Both the position numbers and the translations under genes were made by a program. The notes beneath the pieces are model-generated. The model was not told the DNA's origin, did not search any database, and was given only the letters and a program-made list of their open reading frames with translations. Source: Neopestalotiopsis rosae (Eukaryota > Ascomycota > Sordariomycetes > Amphisphaeriales > Sporocadaceae). From it: DNA of 64,000 nucleotides. Below, piece by piece: positions 10,380 to 21,195 of this stretch. The first letter of the stretch is position 1, and each line of letters begins with the position of its first letter. The stretch spans positions 6,282,465 through 6,346,464 of the forward strand of contig JALGAS010000004.1 in the NCBI GenBank assembly GCA_023078685.1, read 5' to 3'.

Positions 10380-11552
10380 TCAATGCTGCTTATCATACTG
10401 CGCGAACAGCTCTTCAAACTCCCGGAGCCTTTCAACACCATCATGGAGCCTTGGCCACTCTCTGCTATCTGGTAGCTGACCCGTTGGCCTTCCATTTCCC
10501 CACCACCAGGCATATCTCTCATATAACTCCGCAACGTTTCGAGCTCTGATGGGAAGCTCCTTTTGCCATTCCTCCCAGTCCCATACCACTTCTTCGACCT
10601 CATTCGCTGCATGATCATGGACTTGAATGGTAATCGGAGCATGGTAGGAATCCGAATGAATATATGGTCCGGAAGGGCTAATCAAGAGGATCTCGCCTTT
10701 TTGGCCATTGATGGTCCACGTGAAGGCAGGTGTATCTTTAAAAGGCTTGCCGCTTCTGAATGTGGCAGCCAGAGGAGCACCAGACGATATAGTGCGTGCA
10801 CTCTTGACGATTCCATGCACGGCAAGAAAGTCTGGCACGTCAGATGAGACCGTGCCGACTTCTCCGTTGCCGTCTCCCAGAATCTTTAAGATGGGCCGCT
10901 GGATGGTCATGCGGCTTTGAAAAGACTCGAAATCGCCCAGAACCTCGTGAACAAAGTCTATCATGTGCGCATACGCAATGGTGATGGGATTTCCTCCCAC
11001 TGCTCTGTGCGCAAAATAGGAGATGCCAGTCGGCAAGGCATCATTGGCCAGTAAATTCCCGAAGGCCCTGATGTCACTGCTGAGAACCGGTCCAATACGT
11101 CCAGAGTCCAACAAATTTTTCAACTTGATGACTACTGGGGTAACCCTTCCTTGTAGTCCCATGATACTGTTGGGTACAGGTCCCCCTCTGGTTAACTGGT
11201 AGGCCCGTTGCAAGTTCTCAGTGAGGGGCCATTCCACATAGACTGCCTTTCCCGCTGCAATGGAGGGTTCAATACTGGAATAGTGCACGTCTACTCGCGT
11301 GTTACAGACGACCAGGTCAATCTCGGGATCCCGAGAAAGTAGTGTTGGGTCTCCATAGGTCCTCACGCTGCTTGGCAGCCCAAAGTGTTGTCGGGCTGCC
11401 TCGGCTGCAGACTTGCTGGAGTTGAGTAGAGCAACAATTTCATAGTGACCTCTGCCTTTGGCAGAGGACAGATAGGGGAGATGTCCTTCAGCAGCCCAAG
11501 AAGTCTTTGCTGTCGAGGATAGACCTACAAGAGCTAGGCGAATTGCTGGCAT
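10380..11552 (-). CDS. Gal80-like / Gfo-Idh-MocA fold protein lacking the catalytic lysine
   Basis: Single exon, 390 residues. The N-terminal Rossmann part starts AIRLALVGLSSTAKTSWAA and continues with EIVALLNSS and DLVVCNTRVDVHYSSIEPSIAAGKAVYVEWPL. This is the Gfo/Idh/MocA dehydrogenase fold. Enzymes of that family normally carry E-K-P at this point, the lysine being catalytic. Here it is E107-W108-P109. The glycine loop is also altered (GLSSTA). The same E-W-P pattern is, from memory, typical of Gal80-type regulators, which bind nucleotide and control a Zn2Cys6 activator instead of reducing a sugar. The C-terminal domain is the expected mixed fold. The gene lies tail-to-tail with a Zn2Cys6 factor. 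A regulatory role is inference; a sugar oxidoreductase cannot be excluded. Confidence 0.82.
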   Translation of the reverse strand: MPAIRLALVGLSSTAKTSWAAEGHLPYLSSAKGRGHYEIVALLNSSKSAAEAARQHFGLPSSVRTYGDPTLLSRDPEIDLVVCNTRVDVHYSSIEPSIAAGKAVYVEWPLTENLQRAYQLTRGGPVPNSIMGLQGRVTPVVIKLKNLLDSGRIGPVLSSDIRAFGNLLANDALPTGISYFAHRAVGGNPITIAYAHMIDFVHEVLGDFESFQSRMTIQRPILKILGDGNGEVGTVSSDVPDFLAVHGIVKSARTISSGAPLAATFRSGKPFKDTPAFTWTINGQKGEILLISPSGPYIHSDSYHAPITIQVHDHAANEVEEVVWDWEEWQKELPIRARNVAELYERYAWWWGNGRPTGQLPDSREWPRLHDGVERLREFEELFAQYDKQH

Positions 11553-12174
11553 GATGTTGACGGGACTTGCAAGTGCTTTGTAGTGAAAAATGTATGTAGT
11601 CTAGCTGATCAGGAGGGGAGAGTGGAATAAGAATTATTGAAAATTGTCTTGTATAGCTTTACAATGATGATTAGGGCTATTTATACAAGTAGGAACTTGG
11701 GTTCAGCCATGACATGTCTCTATAAATTATTATTCAGCCGTTGTGTTTGCAAAGCAAGCCGGCCTCAAGGGTAGAACACTGTGCAAATGCTAGTATTTAG
11801 AGCCAGAAGATACAGTGCTGAATAGCTTTCTCACACCTCTAACTTACCTAGTTAGGCAAATGGTGTTTATAAGCCGTCAGTTGGCATAGGAAGAAACGAG
11901 GACTTCGGGAGAATGGAGTCACCTTGAATTAACCTGACCCATCAGAAATTGCTTAAGGCTCCTGATTGCTTCTCCAAGATACAAAAAGAGTGCAGTGCAA
12001 CCCCCGTGTCTCAAGGCTGGCCAAACCGCCGAATCAGCCGGTCGCGACGAAACGAACATGCAAATTATTCGTTGGGTGATTTTTTTTTTCTTCTAACAAA
12101 AAATCAATCATCCCTTTTTGATAGAAAAGTGTCGAATTATTCCGCCAGTGGTCTATGATTTGCTTAGCAATCTC
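11553..12174. other. Intergenic, Gal80-like promoter
   Basis: 622 bp. It holds an imperfect hairpin with long T and A runs near 12075-12115 and no gene. Confidence 0.5.
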
Positions 12175-13395
12175 TTAGCAGTCTCCTCCCCATCCTAACT
12201 GTCTATTCACTTCATTCATAGCACTCATGCCAGCCCTGAAGAAACCCATGGCACCATCAACAGTAGTATTGCCTGTTTCAAAGCTAGGCTCGGGCTCCTG
12301 CGCTCTTCTCAAGTCTGCTTGGTCCAGAACAGTTTGGCGCTTTTCAAGAACGGCCTTAATAATAGCCCGAGCCCACATATTGTACCACTGGGCTTCAGTG
12401 ATACTCACATACTCGCGGCGCGATCCCTCTGCCATCCGCGAGAACGGCCATTCAGCAATAGCAACCTCCCATCGCTTTGTGCGGAAAAATAGGTAAGGCC
12501 AGGCAAAGATGAACATGAGTGTGATAAAGAAGGCAAAGCGTAGCCAGCCAATCAATCGCCAGCGATTGATGCGTGCTTCATTGTAAATCTCGACCGACGC
12601 GTCTTTGGTTTGGAGCCGAACCTCCAAGTGACCTCTGTAATTGGTGCTTCGAACCAAGCTGTGCAACTCCTGCTGGACTTTTTGAAAGTCAAACCCAGTC
12701 ATTTCACGCTTCAGAGTGAATGACTTGAGGCCGGCGTGGCTGGCGCAGAAACGATGACACCACTCCTCCAGGGTAGGTTTTGGGGCTCCTCCGACTTCTA
12801 GGTCTTGTTTGGCGCCATCAGCGCGCTTCTTGAGACTCGTGCCACGGTGAACCTTTTCTGCATTATCGACGGTACGTAGCTGCGTCCAGGACTTTCCATA
12901 TTGTGCGTTTGAGTATAGATATGGTGTCAACTCGACGGAAACATCAAAGTCTGTCACTTTGACGTTCTCAGTCTTGCCATCACTTTTCTTTCTACTGGCC
13001 TGATGGGTTCCCAGAACTTGGATATATGGTCGCGGTGGCTTTGATGCCAGAAATCGAACATGTTTTTCTAGCTCGGCGGGGGACTCGAGCCTCCTGTCGA
13101 TAAAGTATTCAGCGCCAGTGCCGACATCTGTCGAATGGGCGCGGTACTGCGATGATCGAGCCGGCGCCGGATCGCCGAGCAATGGGGTCTCGGGCGACGC
13201 TGAAGATTCTTCCGCCACATCAGTGTAGATGGGGGGCAATTCGTCCAGTGCATCGATGTCTAGTTCTGGGGCATCGTCATCGTTGTACGGTGGGAAGCTC
13301 TCGCTGCCGCCAGGATTAGTGTGCAGCGAAACGGAATCGGCTTGCACTTCCGTTGTGGCGTTTGGCTTGCCCATTTCTCGCTTTGACGTTTGCAA
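12175..13395 (-). CDS. Conserved-looking membrane protein of unknown function
   Basis: Single exon of 406 residues; a second in-frame Met at residue 8 (MGKPN) is an alternative start. Residues about 1-90 are low complexity, acidic and proline-rich, probably disordered. Residues about 95-275 form a soluble domain with PRPYIQVLGTHQ and VTDFDVSVELTPYLY segments. One strong hydrophobic helix follows at about 281-304 (WLRFAFFITLMFIFAWPYLFF), and a basic/aromatic tail (FRTKRWEVAIAEWPFSR) continues after it. The architecture suggests a single- or hairpin-anchored membrane protein. I do not recognise the family and give no function. Confidence 0.8.
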   Translation of the reverse strand: MQTSKREMGKPNATTEVQADSVSLHTNPGGSESFPPYNDDDAPELDIDALDELPPIYTDVAEESSASPETPLLGDPAPARSSQYRAHSTDVGTGAEYFIDRRLESPAELEKHVRFLASKPPRPYIQVLGTHQASRKKSDGKTENVKVTDFDVSVELTPYLYSNAQYGKSWTQLRTVDNAEKVHRGTSLKKRADGAKQDLEVGGAPKPTLEEWCHRFCASHAGLKSFTLKREMTGFDFQKVQQELHSLVRSTNYRGHLEVRLQTKDASVEIYNEARINRWRLIGWLRFAFFITLMFIFAWPYLFFRTKRWEVAIAEWPFSRMAEGSRREYVSITEAQWYNMWARAIIKAVLEKRQTVLDQADLRRAQEPEPSFETGNTTVDGAMGFFRAGMSAMNEVNRQLGWGGDC

Positions 13396-14149
13396 TGATG
13401 CAAAAATTTGATGCTCGGAGCAATCTGAACGCCTTGTGGCTCGAGAGTATCGTGTATTGTAGTTGTAAGAATTGATGGTGAGTAAAATGAAAAATGATTA
13501 CCAGCTTCCAGCATCATGGTAACCGCGTCTGCCTGCGATAGCCATTGTGGGTAAGCGCCAAGCCAATGGTGGCGGCCGCAGTCACCTAAAAGTCTACCTA
13601 AGGTTAGGTTGATCAGTCCAGCCGCTCAAACACAGAGCACATAGCACATACAGGGGATGTAGGTGCTCTATCCTCCTAGCTTGCCTGTTATGAACAGGTC
13701 AGTCAAGCACAGCTCATTTGGTCCCCCCACCACCTCTACATAAGACACCGAATAGGTCGAGTTATCATTGGTTGCATGCGATTTCAACTACTCTACGAAG
13801 TATACATGTGCTTCAGGACTGACGAGTCCAAAAATTTGTTTGAATGGTAAGCGCAGGTATAATGGACGCGTTTTCGTTATTTGCTAGTTCTCGATCTGTC
13901 GTTGTTGTGAAGTACTTACATTTGCACATTCTCTCCTACTATTCTGTACCGAATAATCTGGCAATCAAGACACAATGGAGAAATATGGTCCCCTAACAAT
14001 AACAAATGGAGATTGGGACGCTTCGTACCTTGTAAATAGATTCATAATGACGGTGTTGATGATGAGTTTCTCCTTTACTCCGTGTGCGCGGTTTATTCCA
14101 TTTCATTCTGTTATATTGTAGAGCCTTATGATAATTGATCGTAGACTCA
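13396..14149. other. Intergenic region
   Basis: 754 bp upstream of the membrane-protein gene and downstream of the MDR gene, both on the minus strand. No gene seen. Confidence 0.5.
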
Positions 14150-15339
14150 TCACAAGGTATACACCAGCTTTTCTCCGCTCACCTTTCCCTCCTGTAGCTC
14201 AGCTAGTCCCTTCAAAACGCCCTCTAGTCCAGGGCCGCCTCTATTCACCGTCGGCCGGACAGTCTTGATCTTGCCCTGCTCAAGTAAATCCTGAGCAAGA
14301 TCCCAAAACTTGCGGCCATGTTCGAGCTCCTCTGGTTGCGCTGACCTCTCTCTACCCATCATTGGGTACGAATAACCAAAGACATCATAACCCAGGGTCC
14401 AGAGCGATTCCTTGACTGCTGGATTCGTGGCGAGCAGCGTCTTATGGTCTACGGGGATTAGTGAGGCGTACATTGAGCCCTCGTCGTCATTGCTTAGCCC
14501 AGCTGCGCATATCGTCGCGCTTGCTTCACTGCCAATGCAGTCCCAGGCTTTGCGCAACTGCTTGCCCTGCTTTTCGGCCCATGCCTTGATGTTGGCGCCG
14601 CATTGAGGAGATTTGTAGTCGAACACGGCATCGGCACCCAAGGATTTCAGGTAATCGTGGTTGTGCAGCGACGCTGTAGCTGCTACAACTAGGCCGGATA
14701 ACTTGGCATACTGTATCCCAAAGACGCCAGTAGCCGTGCTGCCGCCATAGATGAGCAGCAGTTCTTGGGTTTTCGAGGGCGCTGGAGGCAACGGGAGGTC
14801 GAGGGCTCTATACAGGCCTTGGCCCACAGTTGTAATGGAAACGCCTAGTGTCGCCGCCTCCTCAAAGGACACATTATCCGGGATCTTTAACGCAACGTCG
14901 GCCATGGCAATCACGTAATGACCAAAGGCGCCAAAGTCAGGTTCTTGTGCATGTCTTCATTTCGCATCAGTCTTTGCGTATATCGTGGGATGTTGTGCTG
15001 CAACCAATAGAAAGAGGATACGGGCCCTTGACGTTCAGACTCCCAGGGAATGAGTAAGCAATGGGCCACTTACGCGCCATGGGCAAAGCCTGCAATGCGA
15101 TCACCCTTTTTGAAAGGCTTGCGGAGGTTTTCGCCGACATCTTCAACAATGCCAGCATAATCGCAGCCACTCCGAGAACCCGTTGGAGGTTCCGTGCGAG
15201 CTAAGGATTTCCAGTCCGTGGGGTTTAGGCCGACAGCTCTTACCTTGACAAGCACATAGCCATCGCGTAGCTTGGGTATAGAAACTTGGGCGATTTCTGC
15301 CTTTCCAGGGCCTGCAATCTTCAGAGCTTGGGTAGTCAT
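14150..15339 (-). CDS. MDR superfamily zinc-independent oxidoreductase, trans-enoyl-reductase-like
   Basis: Two exons: 15074-15339 and 14150-14954, with a 119 bp intron (14955-15073), giving 356 residues. The start is set at MTTQALKIAGPGKAEIA. The longer upstream ORF lacks family similarity. Exon 1 holds the GroES-like domain (VGLNPTDWKSL, GCDYAGIVEDVGENL, GDRIAGFAHGA). Splicing at GAAG|ACATG restores the usual AQEPDFGAFGHYVIA sequence. Exon 2 has the Rossmann domain (LLIYGGSTATGVFGIQYAKLSG). The catalytic-zinc ligands of classical alcohol dehydrogenases are missing, which matches quinone oxidoreductase and LovC-type trans-enoyl reductases. Such enzymes often serve polyketide synthases, but none is present here, so its substrate is open. 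Confidence 0.88.
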
Positions 15340-15705
15340 GTCGATTTGTGGGATTGTCTTGGCAGAAGGAGACTGAATCAATTGTTCTTGCAAAATGGCG
15401 CTGAGAGCACAATGTCTTTTACGCCAAAAATTTTGCTTAGAAATCGCATGTGATTTATCATCAGCTAACAACGGTGTTTGTTCAAAGCCAGACTGGGGCA
15501 ACGTATACGTAACTCCGCACCATGAAATCATAGGGCTCGGCGTAATGCAAGTATCGGAGTTAAGTCCTTGCCAATGAACATTTTTGGCATTAATTGCACC
15601 GGGCAGATCTATTGAGCAAAGGGTGACTAATGATAATCAACGACCTCGTCTGCGTTTAGCTGAGTAAAGGCCAAGAAGCAGGTAGGAGTTAGACCCAAGA
15701 AAAAG

Positions 15706-15715
15706 TACCTAGGTA
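15706..15715. promoter_or_regulatory. TACCTAGGTA palindrome, copy 2
   Basis: Exact palindrome about 370 bp upstream of the MDR gene start. See copy 1 for the other positions. Confidence 0.4.
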
Positions 15716-16231
15716 TCATCGCTGGACACACGAAATATCGCGATGCATCATTTGGTAGATATCGTTGAAGCAGGGTCCCGGCCTGATGCTGTTGCTTTAG
15801 TTGTCGATCCGGATAACGCTTCCGATTAAGCGAGAAACTTTGGACAGGTCATCTTCGATAATAGCCTCATGGGTATTGTTCAGGGAGACTCGACGTTTAT
15901 CTTAATAGGTATGTGTAAAAAAACGGCCTTTGAAATGCCGCCACAGAAGGGGCATAGAAGTTCTTGGGGATGCTTGCGCAGGTATCTTACTGAGTTTCCG
16001 CCAATGGGCTGTCTTACATTATACTGCCTAATCAACAGAGCCGCAGCATAGCATTGGCTTTGTAGCAACGCGTCATTGGTGGTAAATTCCTCTTGTGAAC
16101 CACACTCTAGGAACCTACATATCTGGTCATTGACTGTGTAGCTCATGTGAAACATATTCACGCGTCCTGCTTGAAAACCACCAATATTACATGTCTCGAT
16201 TCCAGGGACGCAAGGACATGACATGTGGCGA

Positions 16232-16268
16232 GGTAGCATTGCGTTGATTCACGAAAATCAATGCTACC
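16232..16268. repeat. Perfect 10-bp inverted repeat (hairpin)
   Basis: GGTAGCATTG at 16232-16241 is repeated inverted as CAATGCTACC at 16259-16268, with a 17 bp spacer. The spacer itself can form a second small pairing (TTGATT/AATCAA). It lies about 400 bp upstream of the pectate lyase. Confidence 0.7.
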
Positions 16269-16557
16269 ATCTGATCGAGGAGTATTCACTTGTGCTTTCC
16301 TGCAACTCCTGACTGGCGCATCCTGTCGCATCTGTTTGTACCTGCGTTGTATCGTGTAATTCTAGCATGCATAGGATCATAACCGAAATGATTGAAGGTT
16401 ACTCGGGGGCTCAAGAAGATGCTTCATGAGACCTTTTCATGAGTTGCTTTTTCTACTGGTGGAAAATCAATTTCTTGGGTAAAACATTCACAAAATTTGC
16501 GCTGCGATGGTCATCACGATGCCTCCAGGGCACTGTAGACTATAATGCTTGATGGAG

Positions 16558-16564
16558 TATAAAG
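16558..16564 (+). promoter_or_regulatory. TATA box (TATAAAG) of the pectate lyase
   Basis: TATAAAG lies 111 bp before the ATG at 16669, a normal fungal core promoter position. Confidence 0.45.
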
Positions 16565-16668
16565 CATTCTGATAATTTCAATGATGAACCTTGGCAAGTG
16601 TATAATCATCCTCACCAGCTTGGGCTGATACCTACACCATTTACATCATTGTCTTGTTCTCTCATACA

Positions 16669-18158
16669 ATGCATCGCTACGGTATCCTGGCACTCGTGCC
16701 GGCTGTGCTGGCGTGTACAAATCCCGATACAGACGCGTGTGCTTCATATATGAGTGCAAACTCTGCGACGGCCTCTGCTTTCTGTGCAACTTTCACTCAG
16801 TCAACGGTCACGGCCACGGCTGCTCTACCAGCCTGGGCATCATATTGCTCAAGCAAGCCAAGTGCCATCTCGAAGGAATGTACTTGTGCTTTCTCAGGTA
16901 TGCGGCACCATGGTGATGGTAGAGATTGAACTGTTTTGACAAATGTCAGGCGCTGCTACCTCTACGACCACAAAAGCGACAAGCACCACTACAACGGCGA
17001 CCACGCTCACTACGTCGACGTCAACATCAACCGGTCCAGCAACAACGTCGACTGGTACTTGTTCATCTCCCAACTATTCTCTCGTCGGCTACGGTGCTGG
17101 AACAACTGGTGGTGGTAGCGGGAGTGGCACTACCGTCACTTCTTGCTCGGCTCTAGAGAGCGCTATCGATGGTGCCGGTGTAATCACAATTTCAGGTATT
17201 CTTGACGGATGTGGTATTATCGACGTTCTCAGCGACACTACCATCATCGGCACTGGGTCGGACTCTGGTATAGTTTCTCACGGTGCAACCTTAACGATGG
17301 ATCTGCTAACAGTTTGCAAGGCCTCACGAATGGAGGTTTCCGTGTCAAGAAGGCCAGTAATGTCATTCTTAGGAACTTGAAGCTACATGTCGCGCCAGAA
17401 AGCAAGGATCTCATTGAGCTTCAGTACTCGACCAACGTCTGGATTGACCACTGCGACGTGAGCGAAACCCACTGGTTCCCAGGTCATGTGTGATTATATA
17501 CTGACTGTATGAAGCTTTCAACCATTGGAATTACTGGCGATAAGGACACTTATGATGGTCTTCTCGATATCACTCATGCCAGTGATGATGTTACTGTTTC
17601 ATGGACCAAATTCCATGATCACGTAAGACCATGTACAAATGCTACACTCTGGTAACCCTTTACTGATTTTAAATTCTCAGTGGAAAGGATCATTGATTGG
17701 TCACTCTGATAGCAACGGAGACGAGGATACTGGCTACCTCCATGTAACCTATCACCACAACTACTGGACAAATGTCAACTCTCGTCTTCCATCCATTCGA
17801 TTTGGAACAGGGCATGTATACAGCTCTTGCTATGAAGACAACCCAACATCCGGAGTCCACTCACGCATGGGTGCACAGGTTCTTGCGGAGGAAAATTACT
17901 TTTTGAACACACAGCTTGCCCTTGTCACCAATCTCGACAGTGACGAGGACGGCTACATTCTTGACCGTGACAACATTTTTGTGAACAGCACGGAGAGCAT
18001 CACTCAGGTCGGAAGTTTGACGCCACCCTACAGCTACTCGTAAGTCACCCTCAAGAAAGATACCTCAATATTGTGTCGCTGACTCACCCAGACTTGATTC
18101 CGCTTCATGCGTCTGCGACCTGGTCAAGGAATATGCGGGTACTGGAGTTGTCGCATAG
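16669..18158 (+). CDS. Secreted pectate lyase, polysaccharide lyase family 1, with N-terminal cysteine module
   Basis: Six exons (16669-16897, 16950-17267, 17321-17457, 17515-17622, 17681-18039, 18092-18158) give 405 residues. The five introns are 51-58 bp and several have clear CTAAC/CTGAC branch sites. After a signal peptide of about 15 residues comes a small domain with six cysteines (16, 24, 39, 60, 71, 73). A Thr/Ser linker follows and then the PL1 parallel beta-helix. Family motifs are VWIDHCD (calcium site), the DTYDGLLDITHASD strand with calcium-binding aspartates, WTKFHDHWKGSLIGHSDSN, and VTYHHNYWTNVNSRLPSIRFG, which holds the catalytic arginine. It cleaves polygalacturonate by beta-elimination outside the cell. 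The Cys module may bind substrate or wall, which is inference. Confidence 0.93.
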
Positions 18159-19498
18159 TCTTGTAGGCTGCAGACACCCGCATATTTGGATTGCAGAAGC
18201 ATCAAATGTATCTTGACAAGTCGTTGGTGGAATGTCATTTGGAGAAGGACGCCTTGTACAATGTCTGATTGCTGCGAGGTCGAGAACTTAGAGTCTAGCT
18301 TTTAGATTCCTTGTATCTCTCTTTTCACTTTCTCTCTCTCAATTTCTCTGAATTGCTTGTAGTAGTACACAACAAATCTAGTGGTAGTGCCAACTAATAA
18401 GTGCTTGTAAAAGATATATAATCAAGTGCTGCTGTGATCAAGCCGGGTTTCCTGTCCATATAGTGTGCACCTCATCCCGGTGAATGCAGTTCTCACAATC
18501 CCGCCACTTTTCTCTCTTGACCTCTATTCTCTGGCGATTTTCATCTTTTGTGTTTTTATAAATTCCATTTTTGCACCTCCCAAACCCCCCATTCCGTGCT
18601 GCTGTCCTACAGATGTCTTGCAAGTTGGTGTAATTTCTCTCGCCGTGAAGTTCAAGGCATTGTCCGCACTGGGATTGCCGATATTGATACATGTTGCACA
18701 TGATTAATAGTTCTATTCAGATGATTGTGTGTTCAGACAATGCACAAAGAAGTTACTGTGAGCTTGCCATTGTATTGCGCGTTGGAAATGTCTGATGCTA
18801 GTTTTATGCGAAGACTCGCTTTACTTATATATTTGGCTCAATACGGCTCTTTGTGGAGTTGAGTGGCCGTTTCCGGTCTTTATTACAATACTTTCTGGCA
18901 ACTTAACAATGCTTAGGCTAGTGCTGTTTGGATCTGAAAAGTGGCAGCTTACAAAGATGTCTTGGGTGCTTCAAGTGTGTGGCGTGTGATTCCTAGTACG
19001 ACAAAGAGCCTCCCTGTTTTGGGTCATTACGCGGAGCACCTTCGAGGTCAAATCTCAGACCGATCCCTTCTATGGATCAGAGTACAAATTTCCGCGTGGG
19101 AATTTCCAATGTTGGCTGTTCCAAGGGTCCGCTAGAATTTCATATGACTATATATCTTGAAGCACCAACTTAGCTCACTCCTGAATGGTTCTACAACGTC
19201 CAAAACGAGCCAAGGAACATGACAGTCCAGTCTGAATGCGGGTACTTGCTACTTCAAGTCAAGATTATTCATAGCGTACTATGTTTTGAAGCAATGAGTA
19301 AATTTTATGATTATCAATTACAAGTCGCCTTCCCGGAAATAAGCTTAAACGGCCAAGGTACAAACGCGTCGAAGCTGCTCCGTACGCGCCGCGCACACTG
19401 CAACATACCAAACAAAAATGCTGCCTCACAGTTGCATTAAAAGAAATCTCTATTGAGGACGGGGGAGAAATCAGAAGACCAAGTCCTGTGAAGCATAG
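18159..19498. other. Intergenic region, left part
   Basis: Downstream of the pectate lyase and upstream of the 2OG oxygenase. Only short ORFs without motifs; no gene seen. Confidence 0.5.
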
Positions 19499-19526
19499 CG
19501 GTCTCAGCGGACTCCGGCTGAGACCG
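19499..19526. repeat. Perfect inverted repeat, 10-bp arms, CGG...CCG ends
   Basis: CGGTCTCAGC (19499-19508) and GCTGAGACCG (19517-19526) pair perfectly around an 8 bp loop. The CGG/CCG ends are the half-sites that Zn2Cys6 dimers recognise. It lies about 260 bp before the 2OG oxygenase start. Confidence 0.75.
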
Positions 19527-19564
19527 GCGCGTGCACAGTCAGTTGCCTGTCACTTGGCGTCTTC

Positions 19565-19590
19565 TAACCACCAAGGTCCTCAAGTGGTTA
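19565..19590. repeat. Perfect inverted repeat, 7-bp arms
   Basis: TAACCAC (19565-19571) and GTGGTTA (19584-19590) are separated by 12 bp. It is the second of three inverted repeats packed into 160 bp. Confidence 0.6.
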
Positions 19591-19593
19591 ATG

Positions 19594-19659
19594 CAGGTGC
19601 CGCCCCGACGGTTTACGCCGGGTGTATCAACACGTGCTCCTTGCCTAAAGCGGCACCTG
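19594..19659. repeat. Perfect inverted repeat, 10-bp arms, 46-bp spacer
   Basis: CAGGTGCCGC (19594-19603) and GCGGCACCTG (19650-19659) match perfectly. The spacer contains a further CCCG...CGGG pairing. Confidence 0.65.
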
Positions 19660-19782
19660 ATCGTGCCATCACAAACATCGCCATCAGATGCAGTGCATCA
19701 CATTACTGTTGAACGATATCTATAAGAATCAAACCTGCCCTTGTCCCGCCCGAGATAGATCTGGATCTCGATCTCTGTCAGT

Positions 19783-21195
19783 ATGGACAGCACAACAACG
19801 ACAAAACCAACAGATTCATCATCATCTGCAACGCCAATGGGCAGCATATTGTCAACCATGGCCGCACAGGCAGACAAGGCGCAGGAGAACAAGGAGCTCT
19901 CGATGGATCTACCAGTAGTCGACGTGGATATTTTTCGGAGCAAGCCTCGCGACTCCCCCGAGGTGGTTGCCGAATGTAAGAAGGCGGCCGACGCCCTCAT
20001 CACCTACGGCGCATTGGTCGTGCACGATTCCCGCGTGTCGGAGGAGGATAACACCACCTTTCTCGACTTGCTAGAAGACTACTTTGCACAGCCAGAGGAG
20101 GAGCTGAAGAAGGATGAGCGGCCAGAGCTAGGTTATCAGATTGGCGTGACCCTGGAGAACACGGAAAAGCCAAAGTGTGCAGTAGATGAGCCTTGCCTCA
20201 AGGTTATTGAACGCCTCGCGCCATCTGAGCGGCCGCTCGACATCAAGGCCCATTCGCCAGATCCAAAGTGCAGATTCTTTTGGCGAATGGTGGAGAATCC
20301 ACCATATAAGACTGAGTTCCCCGGCTTGAATGCTGCAAATATTGTCCCGGATGCCCAGCAAATTCATGACAGATGGGAACCCGTCATGAACGCGTGGGGC
20401 AATACCCTGAGAGATGCGTAAGTACTGTTGCGACTCCTCGAGGGTATAATTTGGACTCACCATTCATACTCACAGCGTAACGGATATCTCTGGAATGGCC
20501 GCTGTTGGTCTCGGTCTACCCGCAGAAGCATTCATTGAAGCTGGACGTTATGGGTAAGACCCCACGATGGCGATCTACATGGCGTTCAACCACTGACCGG
20601 GCCCGTAGTCCTCACTTGCTTGCACCTACAGCGTCCAACCTCACCAAGTATGGCAAAAAGGATAGCATTCTCGCCGGATTTCACACCGATCTTAATTTTT
20701 TGACAATCCATGGTCGCTCAAGATACCCTGGGCTACACATTTGGGGGAGAAACACTGGGAGGCGCATACCTGTCAGCATACCTCCGGGTAAGCACCTATT
20801 GGTACAAGCAGGCAAACAGTTGGAGCATCTCACCGGTGGTCTTATCAAGGCTGGATTCCACGAAGTTGTGGTCAACGATGCAACTCTCAAGGTTGTGGAG
20901 CGACGCAAACAGGAATTCCCAGACAGACCATTGGTCCGCATCTCTTCCACATTCTTCTACCACTTATCATCCGACTATCTCTTGTCACCAAATGAGATTC
21001 TAGCCGAACAAGCCAGAAAGATTCGGGCAGCTCAGTTTGAGCTCGGCAGAGACGAGGGAGAAGAGGTCCAGTACCCCGCCATGAAAGTCGGACAGCAAGT
21101 TCAAAAGTAAGTCGCCTGCTGCCTATTAACCACAACTTGACATGTGCTAACAGATGCACAACAGCGAGCTCAAGCATATTGCTTTGATGGCATGA
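19783..21195 (+). CDS. 2-oxoglutarate/Fe(II)-dependent dioxygenase, isopenicillin-N-synthase-like
   Basis: Four exons (19783-20417, 20476-20553, 20609-21106, 21165-21195) give 413 residues. The last short exon is the least certain: an AG 12 bp upstream would give a different tail. Residues about 42-110 are the DIOX_N-type domain (LPVVDVDIFR, ITYGALVVHDSRVSEED). The jelly-roll core carries the iron triad His263 and Asp265 (GFHTDLNFLTIHG) and, by alignment from memory, His322 (AGFHEVVVN), with a later RISST in place of the cosubstrate arginine motif. Such enzymes hydroxylate, desaturate or cyclise small molecules. The substrate is unknown. It converges on an MFS transporter gene. Confidence 0.88.

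Larger units (their letters stand above)
15340..16557. other. Divergent intergenic region
   Basis: 1.2 kb between the MDR gene and the pectate lyase. It contains one TACCTAGGTA palindrome (15706-15715) and a perfect 10-bp inverted repeat (16232-16268). A 119-codon minus ORF (15880-16239) has a CPFC motif but no other support. Confidence 0.5.

Noticed and set aside
15880..16239. 119-codon minus-strand ORF with a CPFC motif
   Set aside because: It has an ATG but no signal peptide, no family features beyond scattered cysteines, and overlaps the hairpin at its start; chance ORF is likelier.
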